Below, piece by piece: positions 35,957 to 44,900 of a stretch of 64,000 nt of DNA; the first letter of the stretch is position 1; every line of letters starts with the position of its first letter. The notes under the pieces are model-generated. The model was not told the DNA's origin and did not search any database. It saw only the letters and a list, made by a program, of their open reading frames with translations. Made by a program: the position numbers and the translations under genes. Origin of the DNA: Thermus arciformis (GTDB lineage: Bacteria; Deinococcota; Deinococci; Deinococcales; Thermaceae); NCBI RefSeq assembly GCF_900102145.1, contig NZ_FNBC01000005.1, positions 33,514-97,513 on the forward strand. Direction: 5' to 3'.

Positions 35957-37495
35957 TTAGTCCCCCCCGCCCAGGTGGAGGCGACGCTCCACCTCCAGGT
36001 ACTTCTCCTCGGCTTCCCTCTCCCGGGTGGCCAAGGAGACGAGCCAGCCCGCCAGGAAGCCCAGGGGGATGGAGACGATCCCCGGGTTCTTCAGGGGGAA
36101 GATGGGGGCCGCGTGCTTCAGGATGTCCACCTGGATGGTGGGGGAGAGGTAGATGAGGACCACGGCGGAGAGGGTTCCCACCAGGATGGCCGCCACCGCC
36201 CCGGCCGTGGTGAAGCCCCTCCAGAAGACGGAGTAGACGATGGCGGGCAGGTTGCCGCTTGCGGCGATGGCGAAGGCCAGGCCCACGGTGAAGGCCACGT
36301 TCTGCCCCTTGAAGGCGATGCCGAGGAGGATGGCCAAGGCTCCCAGGACCAGGGTGGCCATCCGGGCCACCCGCAGTTGCTCTGCTTCGGGGGCGTGCCC
36401 TCCCCGGATCACGTTGACCCAGAGGTCGTGGGAGAGGGCGGCGGCCCCGGAGAGGGTGAGGCCGGCCACCACCGCCAGGATGGTGGCGAAGGCCACGGCG
36501 GCGATGAAGCCCAGGAAGGGCGTCCCCCCGAGGGCCTCGGCCAAGAGGGGCGCGGCCATGTTCCCGCCCTTGTCAATGGCCTTGATGGGGTCGGGCCCCA
36601 CGAGGACCATGGCCCCGAAGCCGATCACGAAGGTGAGGAGGTAGAAGAACCCGATGAAGAGCGTGGCCCAGGTGACCGAGGTCCGGGCGGCCTTGGCGTC
36701 GGGGACGGTGTAGAAGCGCATGAGGATGTGGGGCAGGCCGGCGGTGCCCAGCATGAGGGCAAGCCCCAGGGAGACGGTGTCAATGGGATTGGCTACCAGC
36801 TTGCCCGGGGCGAGCACCTGGTCCCCGTACTTGAGGGCCGCCTCGTGGAAGAGGGCGATGGGGTTGAGGCCAAAGCGGGCGAGGACCAAAAGGGCGAGGA
36901 GTAAGGCCCCACCCAGGAGGAGGACGGCCTTGACGATCTGCACCCAGGTGGTGGCCACCATCCCCCCGAAGAGGACGTAAAGGATCATCACCACCCCCAC
37001 GAGGACCACCGCGGCCTCGTAGGGGAGGCCGAAGAGGAGCTTGATCAGGTTGCCCGCCCCCACCATCTGGGCGATGAGGTAGAGGGCCACCACCGTCAGG
37101 GTGCTGATGGCGGCGGCGCTCCGGACCGGCACCTGGCGCAGGCGGTAGGCCACCACGTCGGCGAAGGTGTACTTGCCGAGGTTGCGGAGGGGCTCGGCGA
37201 TGAGGAACATGACCACCGGCCAGCCCACCAGGAAGCCGATGGAGTAGAGGAGGCCGTCAAACCCCGAGAGGGCCACGAGCCCGGCGATGCCGAGGAAGCT
37301 CGCCGCCGACATGTAGTCCCCCGCCAGGGCCAGGCCGTTTTGGAACCCGGTGATGCTCCGCCCGGCGGCGTAGAAGTGCTCCGTGGTCTTGGTCCTCCTC
37401 GCCGCCCAGTAGGTGATCCCCAAGGTGATGGCGATGAAGAGGAAGAAGAAGAGGATGGAGACGGCGTTGGGTTGGCCGAGCGCGGTCGTGGGCAT
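35957..37495 (-). CDS. actP: Sodium:solute symporter, acetate permease ActP type
   Basis: A 512-residue sodium/solute symporter with about 13 membrane helices; [27 protein letters not shown] near the start and the [20 protein letters not shown] and [18 protein letters not shown] regions are typical of acetate/pyruvate permeases. It starts 3 nt downstream of the DUF4212 gene, a pairing found for this symporter class. Shared promoter sequence with acs supports acetate as substrate. Confidence 0.85.
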   Translation of the reverse strand: MPTTALGQPNAVSILFFFLFIAITLGITYWAARRTKTTEHFYAAGRSITGFQNGLALAGDYMSAASFLGIAGLVALSGFDGLLYSIGFLVGWPVVMFLIAEPLRNLGKYTFADVVAYRLRQVPVRSAAAISTLTVVALYLIAQMVGAGNLIKLLFGLPYEAAVVLVGVVMILYVLFGGMVATTWVQIVKAVLLLGGALLLALLVLARFGLNPIALFHEAALKYGDQVLAPGKLVANPIDTVSLGLALMLGTAGLPHILMRFYTVPDAKAARTSVTWATLFIGFFYLLTFVIGFGAMVLVGPDPIKAIDKGGNMAAPLLAEALGGTPFLGFIAAVAFATILAVVAGLTLSGAAALSHDLWVNVIRGGHAPEAEQLRVARMATLVLGALAILLGIAFKGQNVAFTVGLAFAIAASGNLPAIVYSVFWRGFTTAGAVAAILVGTLSAVVLIYLSPTIQVDILKHAAPIFPLKNPGIVSIPLGFLAGWLVSLATREREAEEKYLEVERRLHLGGGD

Positions 37496-37498
37496 GCT

Positions 37499-37768
37499 TC
37501 ACCTCCCGAGGAGCCGCCTCACCCGCTCGTCGTAGTAGGTGTTGGCCCAGCGGGTGTAGATCCAGTTGAGCACCCAAGCCGAGACGATGACCAAGGCCCC
37601 GAGGAGGATGCCCAAGCTGAGGCCGGGGACGATCTGCCTCCCCATGAGCTCCTTGGCGTAGGCCACGAGGAGGACGAAGCCCAGGTAGATGGCGAGCATG
37701 ACCCCGGTTAGGGTGAGGGCCATGCGCCACCGTTCGGCCACGAGGGTTTCCAGCTCCTTCTCCTGCAT
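37499..37768 (-). CDS. DUF4212 small subunit of the acetate symporter
   Basis: An 89-residue membrane protein with two helices (MALTLTGVMLAIYLGFVLLVAY and LSLGILLGALVIVSAWVLNWIYTRWAN), matching DUF4212/YjcH-like partners encoded next to ActP. It probably helps assembly or function of the permease. ATG 37768 is preceded by GGGGGAGG, whose 5' edge lies in a long leader hairpin. First gene of the actP operon. Confidence 0.85.
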   Translation of the reverse strand: MQEKELETLVAERWRMALTLTGVMLAIYLGFVLLVAYAKELMGRQIVPGLSLGILLGALVIVSAWVLNWIYTRWANTYYDERVRRLLGR

Positions 37769-37780
37769 TCTACACCTCCC

Positions 37781-37830
37781 CCGCTAGGCCTGGGTATGGG
37801 GCCTGGCCCCAAGGGGTTTCTGCCTAGCGG
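37781..37830 (-). promoter_or_regulatory. Leader hairpin before the actP operon
   Basis: The roughly 65-nt leader contains a 9-bp perfect inverted repeat, CCGCTAGGC (37830-37822, minus) and GCCTAGCGG (37789-37781). Inside it are shorter G/C stems (GGGGCC/GGCCCC type). The closing stem touches the GGGGGAGG ribosome-binding site. It could control translation or transcript stability; no known riboswitch class is recognised. Confidence 0.5.
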
Positions 37831-37839
37831 TTAGACCTG

Positions 37840-37899
37840 AAGCTAGTCGGGGCAAGGGGCGTTGTCAAGAAAAGGGGGCTTTGCGGGTATGCGCAAAAG
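37840..37899 (-). promoter_or_regulatory. actP operon promoter with upstream 21-bp regulatory site
   Basis: Site at 37899-37879, with arms TTTGCG and CGCAAA (plus strand 37881-37886 and 37892-37897). A 10-nt linker then leads to TTGACA (37868-37863), a 17-bp spacer and TAGCTT (37845-37840). The same order and distances, with related sequence (CCCCCTTTTCTTGAC), occur at acs and the IclR/synthetase fusion. The site centre would be near -56, an activator-like position. Confidence 0.75.
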
Positions 37900-37996
37900 G
37901 AGCGGTTTTCCCTGAAGAGGGGAGGAGGCGAAAGCCAAGTACCCCACGGGGGCCAAGGCCGCGGTGGGGGGCTCGGCGGGCTTCCTCGGGCCGGGG
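37900..37996. other. Gap between the actP regulatory site and the synthetase stop
   Basis: About 97 bp without a gene. On the minus strand, downstream of the synthetase stop, CCCCAC and GTGGGG can form a G/C-rich stem (about 37943-37970), followed by TACTTGGCTTTC, so a terminator for the synthetase is possible. Nothing else is seen. Confidence 0.4.
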
Positions 37997-39880
37997 CTAC
38001 TCCTCGAGGGTGGACAGGTCCCCGGGGTCCTTGCCCAGCTCCTTGGCCTTGAGGAGCCGCCTCAGGATCTTGCCGGAGCGGGTCTTGGGGAGCTTGTCCA
38101 GGAAGACCACCTCCGAGGGGGTGGCGATGGGCCCCAGTTCCCGGCGCACGTGCTGGACGAGGTTATCCTTCAACTCCTCGGAAGGGGTGTGCCCCAGCCG
38201 CAGGACCACGAAGGCCTTGATGGCCTCCCCCTTCAGGGGGTCGGGGACGCCGATGACCGCGGCCTCGGCCACCGCCGGGTGGGAGACCAGGGCGCTTTCC
38301 ACGTCGGCGGTGCCGATGCGGTGCCCGGCCACGTTCAAGACGTCGTCCGCCCGGCCCAGGACGCTGAAGTACCCCTCCTCGTCCTGGCTCGCCACGTCCC
38401 CGCTGGCGTAGACCCCGCCTGGGATCTCCCGCCAGTACTGGAGGTAGCGCTCGTGGTTCCCCCAGACGGTGCGCATCATGTGGGGGAAGGGCCGCTTGAG
38501 GACGAGGAGCCCGCCCTGCCCCGGGGGCACGGGCCTCCCCTCCTCGTCCACCACCGCCGCCTCCACCCCGGGGAGGGCCACCCCGGCGAAGCCGGGCTTG
38601 GCGGGGAGGACGAGGGGCGTCCCTATGGTGGGGCCGCCGAGCTCCGTCTGCCACCAGTTGTCGGCCACGAACCCCCGCCTGCCCCCGTCCACCAGGTGCT
38701 CGTAGGCCCACCTCATGGCCTCGGGGTTCAAGGGCTCCCCGGCCACGGCCAAAAGGCGCAAGGAGCTGAGGTCGTACTTCCCGGGCCACTCGGGGCCGTA
38801 CCTCATGAACATGCGCACCGCCGTGGGGGCGGTGAACATCACGTTCACCCGGTACCGCTCCACCGCCTGCCAGAAGGCCCCGGGGTCGGGGTGGTCGGGG
38901 GCTCCTTCCCGAAGGACCGAGGTCACCCCTTCCAGGAGGGGGGCGTAGACGATGTAGGAGTGGCCCACGATCCAGCCGATGTCGCTCGTGGCCCAGAAGA
39001 CGTCCTCGTCCTTCACGTCAAAGAAGGTGCGGAGGTGGTAGGTGGTGCCCACCATATACCCCCCGTGGACGTGGACCACGCCCTTAGGCTTCCCCGTGGA
39101 GCCCGAGGTGTAGAGGATGAAGAGGGGGTGCTCGGCGTCCACCATCTCCGCCCGGGCCTCCGGGGGGCTTTCCCAGAGGAGCTCGTGGAAGTCGTGGTGC
39201 CCCTCGGGAAGCTCCGCCTTGTAGGCCCGCTGGAACCAGACCACCTTGAGGGGGAGGTCGCGGATGGCCTCCTCGGCGATGCTCCTGAGGTCCACCCCCT
39301 TGCCCCGGCGGTAGCTCACGTCCCCGGCGATGAGGAGCTTGGCCCCGGCGTCCAGGATGCGCTCCCTCAGGGCCCCCACCCCAAGCCCGGCGTAGACCAC
39401 GCTGTGGATGGCCCCGAGGTAGGCCGTGGCCAGCATGGCCATGACGCCCTCCAGGGTGAGGGGCATGTAGATCACCACCCGGTCCCCCTTTTCCACCCCG
39501 AGGCGCCTAAGCCCTGTGGCCAGGCGGCGCACCCGGTCCAAAAGCTCCCCGTAGGTGAGCTTCTCCTCCCGGCCGTCCTCGGCGAGGTAGAGGAGGGCCA
39601 CCTTGTTCCTTAGGCCCCTTTCCACGTTCCGCTCCAGGGCGTTGTAGACGGCGTTGGTGGTGCCGCCCAGGAACCAGCGGTGCTCGGGGAGGTTCCACTC
39701 CAGGACCTTCTCAAAGGGCTTTTCCCAGTAGAAGCGCCGCGCCCAAGCGCCCCAAAAGCCCTCGGGGTCCTCGAGGCTTTTCCGGTACTCCGCCTCGAGG
39801 TCCCGAAGGTTGGCCCTCTCCCTCAGGCTTTCCGGCGCAAGGAGCCGCTCTTCCTCTTTAAGCAGTTTTTCCACCGCCAT
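37997..39880 (-). CDS. AMP-forming acyl-CoA synthetase (acetyl-/propionyl-CoA synthetase type)
   Basis: A 627-residue synthetase of the ACS family: [18 protein letters not shown] (AMP-binding P-loop), ADNWWQTELGG (the tryptophan that limits acyl length), [16 protein letters not shown] and the C-terminal catalytic lysine in [13 protein letters not shown]. All core motifs are intact, so acetate or propionate activation is expected. Its start overlaps the end of the IclR/synthetase fusion by 23 nt, so it is co-expressed with it. It is a second synthetase besides the divergent acs. Confidence 0.85.
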   Translation of the reverse strand: MAVEKLLKEEERLLAPESLRERANLRDLEAEYRKSLEDPEGFWGAWARRFYWEKPFEKVLEWNLPEHRWFLGGTTNAVYNALERNVERGLRNKVALLYLAEDGREEKLTYGELLDRVRRLATGLRRLGVEKGDRVVIYMPLTLEGVMAMLATAYLGAIHSVVYAGLGVGALRERILDAGAKLLIAGDVSYRRGKGVDLRSIAEEAIRDLPLKVVWFQRAYKAELPEGHHDFHELLWESPPEARAEMVDAEHPLFILYTSGSTGKPKGVVHVHGGYMVGTTYHLRTFFDVKDEDVFWATSDIGWIVGHSYIVYAPLLEGVTSVLREGAPDHPDPGAFWQAVERYRVNVMFTAPTAVRMFMRYGPEWPGKYDLSSLRLLAVAGEPLNPEAMRWAYEHLVDGGRRGFVADNWWQTELGGPTIGTPLVLPAKPGFAGVALPGVEAAVVDEEGRPVPPGQGGLLVLKRPFPHMMRTVWGNHERYLQYWREIPGGVYASGDVASQDEEGYFSVLGRADDVLNVAGHRIGTADVESALVSHPAVAEAAVIGVPDPLKGEAIKAFVVLRLGHTPSEELKDNLVQHVRRELGPIATPSEVVFLDKLPKTRSGKILRRLLKAKELGKDPGDLSTLEE

Positions 39881-42398
39881 ACTCCTCCTCCAGCCCCGAG
39901 AGGTCCCCGGGGTCCATGCCCAAGAGTTCAGCTTTAAGGAGCCGCCTCAGGATCTTGCCGCTACGGGTGCGGGGGAGGCCTTCGGCGAAGAAGACCCGGG
40001 GAGGGGGTAAGGGCCCCAGGTGGCGCAGGAGGTGGGCCTTGAGCTTCTCCGCCAGGAGGGGCTTGAGCTCTTCCGGCACCTCCTTCCGCAGGACCACGAA
40101 GACGGCCACCTCCTCCCCCTCCTCCCCCGGGACCCCGATGGCCGCGGCCTCGGCCACCTGGGGGTGGGTGAGGAGGGCGGCCTCCACCTCCGCGGTGCCC
40201 AGGCGGGCGTCCCCCACCTTGATGACCTCGTCGCCGCGGCCCAGGATGCGGAAGTACCCCTCTTCGTCCATGGCCGCCAGGTCCCCCGTCCAGTAAAGCC
40301 CTCCCCGCCAGGGGCTTTCCCCTCCCAGAAGGCCCACCATCTGGGCCGGTCCCGCCCGTAGGAGCACCAGGTGGCCCTTCTCCCCGGGGGGCAGGACGTT
40401 CCCCGCCCCGTCCACCACCCGGGCCTCCACCCCGGGGAGGGGCACCCCCACGTACCCGGGCTTGGCGGGGAGGGTGAGGGGGGTGGCCAGGGCGGGGGCC
40501 CCCAGCTCCGTCTGCCACCAGTTGTCCAGGGGCCAGGCCAGGTTCTCCCTGGTCCAGGTCCAGACCTCCGGGGCCAGGGCCTCCCCCACGCTCCCCACCA
40601 GGCGAAGCCCCGTGGGCCTCGCCTCCCCGTGGCGGCGAAGGGTGCGCAAGAAGGTGGGGGAGGTGAGGAGGAGGTCCACCCCGAGGCGCCTTAAGCGCTC
40701 GTAGAAGGCGGCGGGGCTCGGGTGGTCGGGGCGGTCCTCCAGGAGGAGGCTCGTGCCCCCCAGGAAAAGGGGGGCGTAGAGGCCGAAGGAGTGGCCCACC
40801 ACCCAGAAGAGGTCCGCGGTGGTGTGGAACACCTCCCCCGGCTTCAGGTCAAAGAGGTGGCGGAGGGCCCAGGCCACCCCCACCATGTACCCCCCGTGGC
40901 CGTGGACCACCCCCTTGGGGGTGCCCGTGGAGCCCGAGGTGTAGAGGACGAAGAGGGGGTGGGAGGCGGGGACGGGAAGGGGCTCCTGGGGCTTTCCCTC
41001 CGTGGCCCTTTCCAGGAACTCCGTGGTGCCCCGGGCGTGCCAGAGGACGGGGAGGTCCAGGCCGAAGAGGGCGGACTCCACCACGGGGCGCAGGGGCACG
41101 AGCTGCCCCCGGCGGTAGTGGCCGTCGGCGGCGATGAGGAGGCGGGCTCCGCTCGTGAGGAGGCGCTGGCGCAGGGCCTCGGGCCCAAGGCCCACGGGCA
41201 GGGCCACGTGCACCGCCCCGATGCGGGCGAGGGCCAGAAGGCTTAGGGCGGCCTCGAGGCCCGTGGGCAGGTAGAGGGCCACCCGGTCCCCCGGGCCCAC
41301 CCCCAGGCCCCGGAGCACCCCCGCCAGGCGGGCGGAGAGGTCGTGGAGCTCCCGGTAGGTCCACTTGCCCAGGTTCCCTTCCCCGTCCAGGGTGAGGAGG
41401 GCCACCTGCTGGGCCCTTTCCGGGAGGTGGCGGTCCAGGGCGTTCAGGGCGGCGTTGGTGCGCCCGCCCGGGAACCAGGCCCGGGCCTCCGGGTCGTAGA
41501 CCCTGTCCCAGGGCTTCTCCCAGGCGAAGGTCCGGGCGAAGCCTCCCCAGAAGGCCTCGGGGTCCTCGAGGCTTTCCCGGTAGGCCCCCTGGAAGTCCCG
41601 CAAATTGGCCTCCCGGGCCAGGTCTGGCGGTGGGTCCACGGCCTGGATGGGGGCGGCCACCTCCACGGGCGGGGGAAGGGGAGGAGGGCTCGGGGGGGAT
41701 AGGTGGGGGGAGACCTGGGCCACCTCGGCCAGGGCCCGGGCCAGGCGGCTGAAGGCGAAGGGGAAACGCCGCGCGGGCACCACCACCCCCAAAGCCCCCA
41801 AAAGCTCCCCCCGGGGGCCGAAGAGGGGGGCGGCCAAGGCGGAAAGCCCCGGGGCGTACTCCTCCATCTCCACCGCCAGGCCCGACTCCCGGACCCGCCT
41901 GAGCTCCTCCTCCAGGGCCAGGGGTTCGGTGAGGGTGTAGGGGGTGCGGGGGCGCAAGGGGGGAGGGTTCAGGGCCCCGAAGGCCAGGAGCACCTTCCCC
42001 AGGGCCAGGGCATGGGCCTCCTCCGGCAGGGTCTCCCCCAGGGGGTGGGGCTGGCCCTGCCGCCCTCGGGTCTTGAGCCGCACCCCTTCGGGGGTGAGGA
42101 GGGCCAGGTAGCACCGCTCCCGGGTGCGCAGGTAAAGCTCCTCCAGGGCCTCGTTCAGGTAGGGGTCCTTGGGCCCTTCCGCCGGGACCGGCTTGGCCGT
42201 GCCCAGGCGGTAGCCCCGCTCCGTCTTCACCGCGAAGCCCTCCTCGGCGAGGCTGTTGAGGAGGGCGTAGGCGGTGGAGAGGCTCTTCCCCAGGAGGCGG
42301 GCCACCTCCTTCACCTCCACCCCCTCGGGGTGCTCGGCCAGGTAGGCCAGGATGCGCAAGGCGGCCTGAACCGTGGAGAGGCTCCTCTTCCTGGCCAT
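39858..42398 (-). CDS. IclR-type regulator fused to an acyl-CoA synthetase
   Basis: An 846-residue fusion. Residues about 8-65 are an IclR winged helix (TVQAALRILAYLAEHPEGVEVKE; LGKSLSTAYALLNSLAEEGF); about 75-232 an IclR effector domain (ALALGKVLLAFG, GLAVEMEEYAPGLSALAAPLFG); 233-262 a proline-rich linker; about 263-846 a whole ACS-family domain. The P-loop ([12 protein letters not shown], about 485) and catalytic lysine (RTRSGK, about 813) remain, but the usual NVAGHRLGT reads KVGDARLGT (about 725). Leaderless: GAAGAT ends 8 nt before ATG 42398. The frame is open throughout, so it is one protein, not two misread genes. Confidence 0.85.
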   Translation of the reverse strand: MARKRSLSTVQAALRILAYLAEHPEGVEVKEVARLLGKSLSTAYALLNSLAEEGFAVKTERGYRLGTAKPVPAEGPKDPYLNEALEELYLRTRERCYLALLTPEGVRLKTRGRQGQPHPLGETLPEEAHALALGKVLLAFGALNPPPLRPRTPYTLTEPLALEEELRRVRESGLAVEMEEYAPGLSALAAPLFGPRGELLGALGVVVPARRFPFAFSRLARALAEVAQVSPHLSPPSPPPLPPPVEVAAPIQAVDPPPDLAREANLRDFQGAYRESLEDPEAFWGGFARTFAWEKPWDRVYDPEARAWFPGGRTNAALNALDRHLPERAQQVALLTLDGEGNLGKWTYRELHDLSARLAGVLRGLGVGPGDRVALYLPTGLEAALSLLALARIGAVHVALPVGLGPEALRQRLLTSGARLLIAADGHYRRGQLVPLRPVVESALFGLDLPVLWHARGTTEFLERATEGKPQEPLPVPASHPLFVLYTSGSTGTPKGVVHGHGGYMVGVAWALRHLFDLKPGEVFHTTADLFWVVGHSFGLYAPLFLGGTSLLLEDRPDHPSPAAFYERLRRLGVDLLLTSPTFLRTLRRHGEARPTGLRLVGSVGEALAPEVWTWTRENLAWPLDNWWQTELGAPALATPLTLPAKPGYVGVPLPGVEARVVDGAGNVLPPGEKGHLVLLRAGPAQMVGLLGGESPWRGGLYWTGDLAAMDEEGYFRILGRGDEVIKVGDARLGTAEVEAALLTHPQVAEAAAIGVPGEEGEEVAVFVVLRKEVPEELKPLLAEKLKAHLLRHLGPLPPPRVFFAEGLPRTRSGKILRRLLKAELLGMDPGDLSGLEEEYGGGKTA

Positions 42399-42406
42399 CT
42401 GCGCCC

Positions 42407-42507
42407 ATCTTCTGTGGGGCGGGCGATCCCTGTCAAGAAAGGCGGGCTTTGGCGAATGGTGAAAAACCCCCCTTTTCTTGACCCCGCGGAAGGAGCCCGC
42501 CTATCCT
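42407..42507. promoter_or_regulatory. Mirror-symmetric divergent promoters of acs and the IclR/synthetase fusion
   Basis: One 21-bp site (42447-42467, starting CTTTGGCG and ending TGAAAAAC) is flanked on each side by a 10-nt linker and a -35. Minus: TTGACA (42436-42431), 18 bp, GAAGAT (42412-42407). Plus: TTGACC (42478-42483), 18 bp, TATCCT (42502-42507). The outer TCAAGAAA and TTTTCTTGA arms form an inverted repeat. The geometry matches the actP promoter exactly. Confidence 0.78.
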
Positions 42508-42528
42508 CAAGGCCAAGGGAGGGGATGT

Positions 42529-44475
42529 ATGGACCGGATTGAAGGCGTGCTCAAGGAAGAGCGGGTCTTCTACCCCAGCGAGGCCTTCCGGAAGCAGGCC
42601 CACATCGGGAGCGAGGAGGAGTACGAAAGGCTTTACCGGGAAAGCCTCGAGGACCCCGAAGGCTTCTGGGGGCGGGTGGCCTCGGAGCTCCACTGGTTTA
42701 CCCCCTGGCAGAAGGTCCTGGAAGGGGACCTCCCCCACCCCAAATGGTTCGTGGGGGGGAAGACCAACCTGGCCTTTAACGCCCTGGACCGCCACGTGCA
42801 GACCTGGCGCCGCAACAAGGCGGCCCTCATCTGGGAGGGGGAGCCGGGGGAGGAGAGGGTCCTCACCTACCACGACCTCTGGCGCGAGGTGCAGAGGTTC
42901 GCCAACGTCCTGAAGCGCCTTGGGGTCAAGAAGGGGGACCGGGTCACCATCTACCTGCCCATGGTCCCCGAGGCGGCCATCGCCATGCTGGCCTGCACCC
43001 GCATCGGGGCCGTCCACTCCGTGGTCTTCGGCGGCTTTTCCGCCGGGGCGCTGGCGGACCGGATCAAGGACGCCGAGGCCAAGGTCCTCATCACCGCCGA
43101 CGGGGGCTACCGCCGGGGGGGGATCGTCCCCCTCAAGCAAAACGCCGACGAGGCCCTAAAGGACGCCACGAGCGTGGAGCACGTGGTGGTGGTGCGGCGC
43201 ACCGGGGAGGAGGTGCCCTGGACCCCGGGCCGGGACCACTGGTGGCACGAGCTCATGGAGGCCGCCTCCGACCGCTGCGAGGCCGAGCCCATGGAGGCGG
43301 AGGAGCCCCTCTTCATCCTCTACACCTCGGGCTCCACGGGGAAGCCCAAGGGGGTCTTGCACACCCTGGGCGGCTACATGACCTATGTGTACCTCACCAC
43401 CAAGCTCGTCTTTGACCTCAAGGACGAGGACGTCTACTGGTGCACCGCCGACGTGGGCTGGATCACCGGGCACTCCTACGTGGTCTACGGGCCGCTTCTC
43501 AACGGGGCCACCACGGTGATGTACGAGGGGGCCCCCAACTGGCCCGAGCCCGACCGCTTCTGGCGGATTGTGGACAAGTACGGGGTTTCCATCCTCTACA
43601 CCGCCCCCACCGCCATCCGGGCCTTCATGAAGTGGGGGGAGGGCTGGCCCTTGAAGCACCGCCTGGACACCCTCAGGCTTCTCGGCACCGTGGGGGAGCC
43701 CATCAACCCCGAGGCCTGGCTCTGGTACTACAACGTCATCGGCAAGGGCCGCTGCCCCATCGTGGACACCTGGTGGCAGACGGAGACCGGGGGCATCATG
43801 ATCACCACCCTGCCCGGGGCCCACGCCATGAAGCCGGGGCACGCCGGGAAGCCCTTCTTCGGGGTGAAGCCCGAGATCCTGGACAGCGAGCACCGCCCCG
43901 TGGAGAACCCCGACGAAGGGGGGCACCTCTGCATCACCCGCCCCTGGCCCAGCATGCTCCGCACCGTCTGGGGCGACCCGGAGCGCTTCCTAAAGCAGTA
44001 CTTCAGCCAGCACCCGGGGGTCTACTTCACCGGGGACGGGGCCCGGCGGGACAAGGACGGCTACTACCTGATCCTGGGCCGGGTGGACGACGTCTTGAAC
44101 GTGGCGGGGCACCGCCTGGGCACCATGGAGATTGAGTCGGCCCTGGTCTCCCACCCCGCGGTGGCCGAGGCGGCGGTGGTGGGCCGTCCTGACCCCTTGA
44201 AGGGGGAGGCCATCGTGGCCTTCGTGACCCTTAAGGAGGGGTACCAGCCCTCGGACGCCCTTAGGGAGGAGCTCAAGGCCCACGTGGCCAAGGTCATCGG
44301 CCCTATCGCCCGCCCGGACGAGGTCCGCTTCACCGACGCCCTGCCCAAGACCCGCTCCGGCAAGATCATGCGCCGCCTCCTCCGGCAGATCGCCGCCGGG
44401 GAGAAGGAGATCAAGGGGGACACCTCCACCCTCGAGGACCGCTCCGTGGTGGAGCGGCTGAAGGAGGGGGCCTAG
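42529..44475 (+). CDS. acs: Acetyl-CoA synthetase
   Basis: Canonical 648-residue acetate-CoA ligase, making acetyl-CoA through acetyl-AMP. Motifs: [29 protein letters not shown] (acetate-pocket tryptophan), [20 protein letters not shown], and catalytic lysine in [13 protein letters not shown]. That last segment is the usual site of lysine acetylation control. ATG 42529 has GGGAGGGG upstream. It is transcribed divergently from the IclR/synthetase fusion. Confidence 0.95.
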   Translation: MDRIEGVLKEERVFYPSEAFRKQAHIGSEEEYERLYRESLEDPEGFWGRVASELHWFTPWQKVLEGDLPHPKWFVGGKTNLAFNALDRHVQTWRRNKAALIWEGEPGEERVLTYHDLWREVQRFANVLKRLGVKKGDRVTIYLPMVPEAAIAMLACTRIGAVHSVVFGGFSAGALADRIKDAEAKVLITADGGYRRGGIVPLKQNADEALKDATSVEHVVVVRRTGEEVPWTPGRDHWWHELMEAASDRCEAEPMEAEEPLFILYTSGSTGKPKGVLHTLGGYMTYVYLTTKLVFDLKDEDVYWCTADVGWITGHSYVVYGPLLNGATTVMYEGAPNWPEPDRFWRIVDKYGVSILYTAPTAIRAFMKWGEGWPLKHRLDTLRLLGTVGEPINPEAWLWYYNVIGKGRCPIVDTWWQTETGGIMITTLPGAHAMKPGHAGKPFFGVKPEILDSEHRPVENPDEGGHLCITRPWPSMLRTVWGDPERFLKQYFSQHPGVYFTGDGARRDKDGYYLILGRVDDVLNVAGHRLGTMEIESALVSHPAVAEAAVVGRPDPLKGEAIVAFVTLKEGYQPSDALREELKAHVAKVIGPIARPDEVRFTDALPKTRSGKIMRRLLRQIAAGEKEIKGDTSTLEDRSVVERLKEGA

Positions 44476-44489
44476 TACGGGCACCGCGC

Positions 44490-44518
44490 CCCGGCGGGGT
44501 GGCCTTCACCCCGCCGGG
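44490..44518. terminator. Hairpin terminator between acs and the SnoaL-like gene
   Basis: CCCGGCGGGGTG (44490-44501) pairs with CACCCCGCCGGG (44507-44518) around GCCTT, a perfect 12-bp stem followed by CTCTTGT. The stem overlaps the last codons and stop of the convergent SnoaL-like gene, so it can serve both directions. Confidence 0.7.
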
Positions 44519-44892
44519 CTCTTGTGCACGTGCACCACCTTCCACCCCTCGGGGAAGCGCACCGCCACCCGGCTTTCGTTCACCGCCCGGTGGCGGAGGC
44601 CCGCCTCTTCCTCCACGGTGAGGAGGAGGGTGTAGCTGAAGATGGCCACGTCCCCATAGCGCTGGAGGCGCTTTTCCAGGAGGTCCAGGCGGTAGGGCCG
44701 GCCCCTCGTGGCCCAGTTCTTCTCCACCATGAAGCGGTGGAAGGGGAGGCCGTCCAGGCGGTGGGGGGTCACGAACCACTCGTAGAGGGAAAGCTCCTCG
44801 TGGGTGGTGGCCTCGTACGTGGCCCAGTCGCCCTCGTAGATGCTCCTCAGGTGCCTCTCCAAAAAGTTCCAGAGCTCGGCTTCGCCTTCCAT
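44506..44892 (-). CDS. SnoaL/CaMKII-association-like (NTF2-fold) protein
   Basis: A 128-residue NTF2-like protein: an N-terminal helix pair (ELWNFLERHLRSIYEGDWATYEATTHEELSLYEWF) then beta-sheet ending WKVVHVHKSPAG, typical of DUF4440/CaMKII association-domain homologues. Such small proteins are enzymes or oligomerisation modules; the function here is unknown. ATG 44892 is chosen over an upstream GTG inside the mutase gene. It follows the mutase stop by 8 nt, in the same operon. Confidence 0.75.
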   Translation of the reverse strand: MEGEAELWNFLERHLRSIYEGDWATYEATTHEELSLYEWFVTPHRLDGLPFHRFMVEKNWATRGRPYRLDLLEKRLQRYGDVAIFSYTLLLTVEEEAGLRHRAVNESRVAVRFPEGWKVVHVHKSPAG

Positions 44893-44900
44893 GGCCCTCC

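Noticed and set aside
44490..44518. Possible riboswitch after acs
   Set aside because: It is downstream of acs and at the end of a convergent gene, with a simple perfect stem; a terminator explains it.
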